Assembly: GCA_963799975.1 (NCBI GenBank) | Contig: CAWCZF010000006.1 | Location: forward strand, 3,100,001-3,164,000 | Length of the DNA: 64,000 bases | DNA from: Actinoallomurus sp963799975 | GTDB lineage: Bacteria > Actinomycetota > Actinomycetes > Streptosporangiales > Streptosporangiaceae | Direction: 5' to 3' | Shown here: piece by piece, positions 58,591-64,000 of the stretch | Layout of the letters: each line of letters starts with the position of its first letter | Numbering within the stretch: the first letter of the stretch is position 1 | Notes under the pieces: model-generated | Database searches by the model: none | Told to the model about the DNA's origin: nothing | The model's input: only the letters and a program-made list of their open reading frames with translations | Translations under genes and position numbers: made by a program

Positions 58591-61308
58591 TCAGCTTGCC
58601 GAGATGACCGAGCCGTGCAAGGGGATGGACGCCTCGCCGCGCGGGTTGAGCTGGACGAGGGCCTCGATGCCGCTCGGGGCCATCGGGCGGCTGACCAGGT
58701 AGCCCTGGGCGCGCGGGCAGCCCATCTCGCGGAGCAGCTCCAGCTGCTCCGGCCGCTCGACTCCCTCCGCGACGACCGTCAGGCCCAGGTCGCGGCCGAC
58801 GCGCGCGATGGTGCGGGTCAGCAGGGTCAAGGTCTCGTCGCGGCCCAGGCCGGTGACGAACGACGGGTCGATCTTGATCACGTCGACCGGTAGCTGGCGG
58901 AGGAAGGCCAAGGACGCGTAGCCGGTGCCGAAGTCGTCGATGGCGAGGCGTACGCCCAGGTCGCGCAGCGCGGACAGGCGGGTGATGAGCTCCTCGGCGC
59001 CGTCGACGAGCACCTCTTCCCTGACTTCGAGGGTGAGGGCGTCCGGCGGCAGGCCGCTCTCCTCCAGCGCGTCGGCGACCGACTCCACGAACCTCGGCGC
59101 GGCGATCTCGCGCGGGCGCAGGTTGATGGACAGGCCGATCTGCCAGTGGCCCTCGCGCCATTCGGCGACCTGGCGGCACGCCTCGCGCAGCACCCAGTTG
59201 CCGAGCGGCACCATCAGGCCGGACTCCTCCGCGGTGCCGATGAACTCCTCCGGCGGCACCGAGACGCCGTCGCGCCACCAGCGGACCAGCGCCTCGACGC
59301 CCATGACGCGCGAGGTGGCCAGTTCGACGACCGGCTGGTATTCGACCGCGAACTGGTGCTCGGTCAGCGCACGCTGGAGGTCGCTGCCGAGTTCGAGACG
59401 GCGCATCACCTCGGCGTGCATCGTCGCGGCGAAGACCTCGACCCGGCCGCCGCCGAGCCCCTTCGCACGCGACAGCGCGATGTCGGCGTTGCGGATCAGC
59501 TCGGGGCCGCCGACGCCCGTCTCGGCGAAGGCGATGCCGACGCTGGCGGTGAGCACGATCCCGCGGTCGGCGACGCGGTACGGCTCGCCGGCCAGCGCCC
59601 GCAGCAGGCGCTCGCCGAGATCGACCACGGTCTGCACGTCCGTCGCGCTCTCCATGAGCACGGCGAACTCATCGCCGCCCCACCGCGCGACCGTGTCGTC
59701 GGCCAGCACGCCCGCGCGGAGGCGGCGCGCCGCCTGTGCGAGCACCTGGTCGCCCCCGGCGTGGCCGATGGAGTCGTTGACCGCGGTGAACCCGTCGAGG
59801 TCGACGAAGACCACGGCGACCGGGCCCGGAGTGCGCCCGACCTTCTCGCGCGCGCGCTCTTCGAGGTACGCGCGGTTGGGCAGGCCGGTCAGCCCGTCGT
59901 GGAAGGTCAGGTGGGCGACCTGACGCTCCAGGGCGACCTGCTCGCTGAAGTCGCGGGTGGTGACCAGCAGTTGGTCGGTGCCATCGCCCGCGCGGCCGTA
60001 GCGGGAGATCGTCGACTCGGTGGGCAGCCAGGTGCCGTCGGTGGCGCGTACGCGGCAGGCGAGGCGCGCGACGTCGATGTCGCAGTCGGAGTTGAGGAAC
60101 GCGGTCACCGCGTCCACGACGCGCGGCAGGTCCTCGGGGTGCACGATGTCGTACACCGGGCGGCCGAGCAGCTCCTCGGCGGCATAGCGGTACGACCGGC
60201 GCGCGCCGGCGCTGACGTACTGCACCACGCCGTCCAGGCCGCAGATGAGCACGACGTCGTTGATGGTCTCGGCGAGGGCGCGGAAGTGTTCCTCGCCGCT
60301 CTCGGCGGCGCGGGCGAGCCGGTCGTTCTCCCGGACCAGTTCGGCGAGCCGGGCGAGCACGACGAGCACCGCCGAGCCGGCGACGATGGGCACGATCGGG
60401 CGCAGTCCGCGCGCGGCGGTGAGCGTGTGGCCCGCGACGAAGATCGCCGCGGCGGCCGCCGTCGCGGCGGTGGCGAGGCCGGGGCCGACGAGCGGCCGTC
60501 GCAGGTCCTCGGCGGACCGGTGGTTGTGCGGGAGCCAGGGCACTGCTGCCAGCAGCAGCAGGCCGGCCATGCGGACGACGTCGGCCTGGATGCCGTGCGC
60601 GCCGCCGTCGTTCAGGCGCAGGCCGGCGTAGAGGACGTCGGCGGTGGTGATGACGACCAGGGCGAAGTAGGCGACCGCGGCGGGCCGGTGGTTCGCGCGT
60701 ACGGCGGCGACCGCTATCGGGAACAACACGCAGACCAGCGCGGCGTCGAGCACCGGATAGCGCAGTTCGATGAGGAACTGCCCCCAGCCCTCTCCGGCGA
60801 TGTGGTAGAGCCGGTCGAAGATCGCGACCCAGCCGACCACGAACAGGGCGCACGCACAGACATAGGTGTCGGCGAGGTAGCGCAGCCACGGGCGCGCGCT
60901 GCGCGGCAGGCGTACGGGCACGATGAAGCCCGCGGTGATCGCGATGGGCGCGACCAGCAGGAACAGGTCGGCCGGCGAGACCGTGACGACGGCGCGGCTG
61001 ATCACGAGCCGGGAGACGGCGTTGACCGTCGCGCCCACGCACCAGGCCAGCGCGGCGACGCCGAACCACCGCCACATGTCGCGGTCGACCTTGCCCGCGG
61101 GCGTCTGCGGCACACGCCGCGCGGCGTACAGCAGCGAGGTCGCCGCGACGGCCGCGGCCCACGCGGACAACCAGGCGCCGGAGAGACCGCCGCCCCACCC
61201 CAGCACGAGGGCGAGCGCGTAGATCAAGGCGAGCGCCGCGAGCGCTCCGAACGGCCGCGCCGCCGCCGGGATCCCCCAGCGCCGCCGCCCCGTTCTGTCC
61301 CCGGTCAT
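58591..61308 (-). CDS. Membrane c-di-GMP protein with PAS, GGDEF and EAL domains
   Basis: 905 residues. About nine N-terminal membrane helices (to about 310) form a sensor region, followed by a PAS domain (HFRALAETINDVVLICGLDG, RPVYDIVHPEDLPRVV). The GGDEF domain is HDGLTGLPNRAYLEER with the active motif RWGGDEFAVL. The EAL domain has MGVEALVRWW, NLRPREIA, IDDFGTGYASLAFLRQLPVD, VIKID and VVAEGVE; all phosphodiesterase residues are present. Both synthase and hydrolase motifs look intact. It resembles the CdgB/RmdA-type proteins that control differentiation in actinomycetes. Confidence 0.9.
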   Translation of the reverse strand: MTGDRTGRRRWGIPAAARPFGALAALALIYALALVLGWGGGLSGAWLSAWAAAVAATSLLYAARRVPQTPAGKVDRDMWRWFGVAALAWCVGATVNAVSRLVISRAVVTVSPADLFLLVAPIAITAGFIVPVRLPRSARPWLRYLADTYVCACALFVVGWVAIFDRLYHIAGEGWGQFLIELRYPVLDAALVCVLFPIAVAAVRANHRPAAVAYFALVVITTADVLYAGLRLNDGGAHGIQADVVRMAGLLLLAAVPWLPHNHRSAEDLRRPLVGPGLATAATAAAAAIFVAGHTLTAARGLRPIVPIVAGSAVLVVLARLAELVRENDRLARAAESGEEHFRALAETINDVVLICGLDGVVQYVSAGARRSYRYAAEELLGRPVYDIVHPEDLPRVVDAVTAFLNSDCDIDVARLACRVRATDGTWLPTESTISRYGRAGDGTDQLLVTTRDFSEQVALERQVAHLTFHDGLTGLPNRAYLEERAREKVGRTPGPVAVVFVDLDGFTAVNDSIGHAGGDQVLAQAARRLRAGVLADDTVARWGGDEFAVLMESATDVQTVVDLGERLLRALAGEPYRVADRGIVLTASVGIAFAETGVGGPELIRNADIALSRAKGLGGGRVEVFAATMHAEVMRRLELGSDLQRALTEHQFAVEYQPVVELATSRVMGVEALVRWWRDGVSVPPEEFIGTAEESGLMVPLGNWVLREACRQVAEWREGHWQIGLSINLRPREIAAPRFVESVADALEESGLPPDALTLEVREEVLVDGAEELITRLSALRDLGVRLAIDDFGTGYASLAFLRQLPVDVIKIDPSFVTGLGRDETLTLLTRTIARVGRDLGLTVVAEGVERPEQLELLREMGCPRAQGYLVSRPMAPSGIEALVQLNPRGEASIPLHGSVISAS

Positions 61309-61758
61309 CTAACTTGCTCCCCGCCACTTGATCATGAGCTGTCCCGCTGTCGGAAACGCCTCGCACGGCTCACACGGCTCCCGCGGTCTCCACCGACCGC
61401 GGGTCGCGTTCCGGCGGGTCCGCCGCCGGTCTGTCAAGTGCCCTGTCATCCTGTGCGAGACGGTGTCCCGCTCGGCGGGACACCGGGTTTGAAGTTGCGA
61501 AACCTCGCGGGTGCCGGGCCGGGATCTTCCGGCATGGTCCACGAGGCGGTCAGGCTGGTCAGCTTCGCCGCTCAATGTACGGTGCCTAGGTCACGGAGCG
61601 ATTGAGGCCGGGCGTCCACCAGGCGACGACTGGATACGTTCGGTAACCACCCGATGGTGGTTTTGGGTGATTTGTCAGTCACACGCCCCCGATGGGGAAA
61701 GTCACAGTGTGTAATCGATCTCGGATACGTAAAGTGCCGTCGCCGAGGATTTACCGGA
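61309..61758. other. 450-bp intergenic region
   Basis: No convincing gene is seen. The middle part is less GC-rich and should hold the promoter of the GGDEF-EAL gene. A small hairpin, AACCACC (61645-61651) with GGTGGTT (61656-61662) followed by TT, reads on the + strand where no gene ends, so its role is unclear. No known riboswitch fold was recognised. Confidence 0.4.
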
Positions 61759-62670
61759 TCAGTAGTCGCCCTTGATGATGTTGTGCAGTGGCTCCCCGGA
61801 CACGAACCGCCCGACCTGCGCACGCACCAGCGCCACCGCCCGCCGTCGCGACGCCGGCGTCGACCCGCCGACGTGCGGCGTGATGAAGACTCCCGGCGCC
61901 GACCAGAGCGAATGGCCGGCGGGCAGCGGCTCGGGATCGGTCACGTCTAGTACCGCGCGGAGCCGCCGGGAGGTCAACTCGGCCAGCAGCGCCTCGGTGT
62001 CCACGACCGTTCCCCGCGCGGCGTTGACCAGCAACGCACCGTCTTTCATCTGTGTCAGAAAGCCATTTCCGGCCATTCCGGTCGTTTCGGCGGTCGACGG
62101 GACAATCAGGACGACGACGTCGGCCTCCGGGAGCAGCTCGGGGAGCGCGCTCACCGGGTGCACGCCGTCACGGGCCGTACGCGCCACGCGGACGATCCGC
62201 GTCTCGAACGGAATCAGCCGGCGCTCGATCGCCGCGCCCACCGATCCGTATCCGACGATCATCACCGTGCCGTCTGTCAAGGCGTTTGTCATGTGCCAGC
62301 GCCATTCGCCCGCGCTCTGCGCGCGGGCGAACTCGGGAAACTCCCGCTGCGCCGCGATGATCGCGCCGACCACCCACTCCGCCGTGCTCGCGTCGTGCAC
62401 GCCACGCGCGTTGCACAGCACGACGCCGTCGGCGATGTGCGGCCGGAACGTGTCCACGCCCGCGACCTGCAACTGTACGAGCCGGAGGTTCGGCATCGCG
62501 GTGAGGATCTCCCGGCTGCGCGGAGGCGCGACGAACGGCGGGACGTAGACGGTCACCTCGGCCGGGTCGCCGGGCAGGTCGTCGCTCCGCCCGTCGTAGA
62601 CCCGCGCGAGGACGCCGTCGATCTCCGACACCGCGTCGGCCATCTCCTGATCGGGTACCCAGATCACCAC
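61759..62670 (-). CDS. D-isomer-specific 2-hydroxyacid dehydrogenase
   Basis: 303 residues from GTG 62670, with GGAGG six bases upstream; a longer frame to 62787 lacks such support. It has TVMIVGYGSVGAAIERRLIP (NAD fold), VNAARGTVVDTEALLAEL (catalytic Arg), a DVTDPEPLPAGHSLW Glu and FITPHVGGST (His). It is shorter than SerA and without an ACT domain. The substrate is unknown, perhaps glyoxylate/hydroxypyruvate or phosphonate-type acids. Confidence 0.85.
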   Translation of the reverse strand: MVIWVPDQEMADAVSEIDGVLARVYDGRSDDLPGDPAEVTVYVPPFVAPPRSREILTAMPNLRLVQLQVAGVDTFRPHIADGVVLCNARGVHDASTAEWVVGAIIAAQREFPEFARAQSAGEWRWHMTNALTDGTVMIVGYGSVGAAIERRLIPFETRIVRVARTARDGVHPVSALPELLPEADVVVLIVPSTAETTGMAGNGFLTQMKDGALLVNAARGTVVDTEALLAELTSRRLRAVLDVTDPEPLPAGHSLWSAPGVFITPHVGGSTPASRRRAVALVRAQVGRFVSGEPLHNIIKGDY

Positions 62671-62836
62671 TTTGGACCTCCACGGCTCCGTACGAGGCGA
62701 TCGTAGGGCGTCCGTTTCCGCGCCGTGACGCCGAGGTGTGACGATGCGCGAGAGGATGGGATGCCCGCCGTCCTCGACGCCGGCCACGGAGAGTCAGCGC
62801 GGGCGCCGGCACGTTCGTCCGGATCGAGATGGGAAA

Positions 62837-63955
62837 TTGACCAAAGTGAGGCTCACCACTCTCCTCGCGGCCTGCGCCCTGGCCCTCGCCGGCTGTTCCT
62901 CCGGCGGCCCGACCCACGCGTCCGGCTCGACGCCGCCGCCGCTGCCCTCGTCCGCGACGTCCGGCGCGGCCGGCGGGTCCGCGCGCCTCGGTACGCCGCG
63001 CGATCTGGCGACCGGGCTGTCCGTGCCGTGGGCGATCGCGTTCCTGCCGGGCGGCGACGCCCTCGTGACCGAACGGGACACCGCGCGCCTCCTGCGCGTG
63101 ACGCCGGCCGGGAAGGTCACCGCGGTCGGGAAGGTCCCCGGAGTGTCGCCGGCCGGCGAGGGCGGGCTGCTCGGCGTGGCCGTCTCCCCCTCGTACGCGC
63201 GCGACCACTGGGTGTTCCTCTACTACAGCGCCCAGTCCGAGAACCGGATCGTGCGCTTCCGCTACGACGGCGGCACGGGGATCGGCGGCGTGCGGGTCCT
63301 GGTCAAGGGCATCCCGCGCGGCCCGATCCACAACGGCGGGCGGCTCGCGTTCGGCCCCGACCATCTCCTCTACGCCTCGACCGGCGAGACCGGGCGCGGC
63401 GGGCTCTCACAGGACCGCTCCTCGCTCGGCGGCAAGATCCTGCGGATGACGCTCGACGGCAGGCCCGCGCCCGGCAACCCGTTCGGCACGCTCGTCTACA
63501 CGTACGGGCACCGCAACGTGCAGGGCCTCGCGTGGGACTCCCAAGGGCGCATGTACGCGACGGAGTTCGGCCAGGACCGCTTCGACGAGGTCAACCGGAT
63601 CACCGCGGGCCACGACTACGGCTGGCCCGTGGTCGAGGGGTTCGGCGGCGACCGGAAGAAGTACACGCCGCCGCTGCTCACCTGGACCACCGCCGAGGCG
63701 TCGCCGTCCGGGCTGGCCTACGATCACGGGTCGCTGTGGGCCGGGGCGCTCGGCGGGAGGCGGCTGTGGCAGGTGCCGCTCTCCTCGAGCGGCGCGGCCG
63801 GCCGGCCGCAGGCGCACTTCACCGGCCGGTACGGGCGGCTGCGCGCGGTCGTGACGGCGCCGGACGGCTCGCTGTGGGTCAGCACGAGCAACCAGGACGG
63901 GCGCGGCTCCCCGCATCCGGGCGACGACCGCATCCTGGTCATCCCGGTCTCGTGA
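62837..63955 (+). CDS. PQQ-dependent sugar dehydrogenase family lipoprotein
   Basis: 372 residues from TTG 62837 (GTG 62846 is an equally possible start). Signal peptide and lipobox LTTLLAACALALAGC mark a lipoprotein. The soluble aldose dehydrogenase beta propeller follows: VPWAIAFLPGGDALVTERDT, GEGGLLGVAVSPSYARDHWV, LLYASTGETGRGG, YGHRNVQGLAWDSQGRMYAT, EFGQDRFDEVNRI and HDYGWPVVEG. It would oxidise sugars at the cell surface if PQQ is available. It is divergent from the 2-hydroxyacid dehydrogenase. Confidence 0.88.
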   Translation: MTKVRLTTLLAACALALAGCSSGGPTHASGSTPPPLPSSATSGAAGGSARLGTPRDLATGLSVPWAIAFLPGGDALVTERDTARLLRVTPAGKVTAVGKVPGVSPAGEGGLLGVAVSPSYARDHWVFLYYSAQSENRIVRFRYDGGTGIGGVRVLVKGIPRGPIHNGGRLAFGPDHLLYASTGETGRGGLSQDRSSLGGKILRMTLDGRPAPGNPFGTLVYTYGHRNVQGLAWDSQGRMYATEFGQDRFDEVNRITAGHDYGWPVVEGFGGDRKKYTPPLLTWTTAEASPSGLAYDHGSLWAGALGGRRLWQVPLSSSGAAGRPQAHFTGRYGRLRAVVTAPDGSLWVSTSNQDGRGSPHPGDDRILVIPVS

Positions 63956-64000
63956 ACGGCCTGCGCGCGCCGCTTGGGGCGCCGGCCCGCTGACCAAGGC

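Noticed and set aside
61645..61664. Hairpin with short T run as a terminator
   Set aside because: The T run is on the + strand where no gene ends; the stem is short, so no role can be claimed.

Overview
The window is high-GC actinomycete DNA. The isoleucine/leucine/valine genes with attenuator leaders, a WhiB regulator, XRE-DUF397 and ROK regulators and GTG starts all fit. The exact genus cannot be read from the sequence; a member of the Streptosporangiales/Thermomonosporaceae or a related group is a guess.

Positions 3464-29919 are an integrative element of the actinomycete AICE type, bounded by a perfect 111-bp direct repeat. The right copy lies in the 3' half and downstream flank of an intact tRNA-Gln(CTG) gene; the left copy carries the displaced tRNA 3' half. 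The right part of the element has the usual AICE backbone: integrase, excisionase, DnaB_N/DUF3987 replication protein, FtsK-like Tra, DUF2637 Spd, WhiB, two XRE/TPR regulators, a GntR regulator and a Nudix protein that may be Pif-like. The left part is a type I-G (former I-U) CRISPR-Cas locus: csb1 (cas7), csb2 (cas5-cas6), cas3 with a C-terminal HD domain, and a short Csb3/Cas8u2-like gene. It lies between a 27-repeat array upstream and a 6-repeat array downstream. The two arrays have colinear 130-bp leaders and all are read leftward. No cas1, cas2 or cas4 is visible.

Left of the element (1-3463) is a second copy of the same cas locus: an open cas3 running off the window edge and a truncated, frameshifted csb2. 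This looks like an older tandem insertion at the same tRNA. Almost every backbone gene of the element carries single-base frameshifts (about 19), whereas the cas operon and the 34 kb of chromosome to the right show none apart from two obvious remnants. Either the mobility module has decayed while the CRISPR-Cas cargo was kept, or the sequence is poor exactly there.

From 29948 onward the DNA is ordinary chromosome. It holds an MFS transporter; a LacI-type-operator-linked sugar/cyclitol catabolic operon (Gfo/Idh/MocA, DUF993, TIM-barrel isomerase); a fumarylacetoacetate-hydrolase-family enzyme; a proline-rich CBM2 membrane protein; and branched-chain amino acid and serine genes (cimA, ilvE, leuB, serA, ilvC-ilvN-ilvB). 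cimA and ilvB each have a leader peptide plus attenuator hairpin. A ROK repressor/kinase/permease regulon shares a 25-bp operator. Further right are a secreted amidase, an XRE/DUF397 pair, a GGDEF-EAL protein, a 2-hydroxyacid dehydrogenase and a lipoprotein sugar dehydrogenase.
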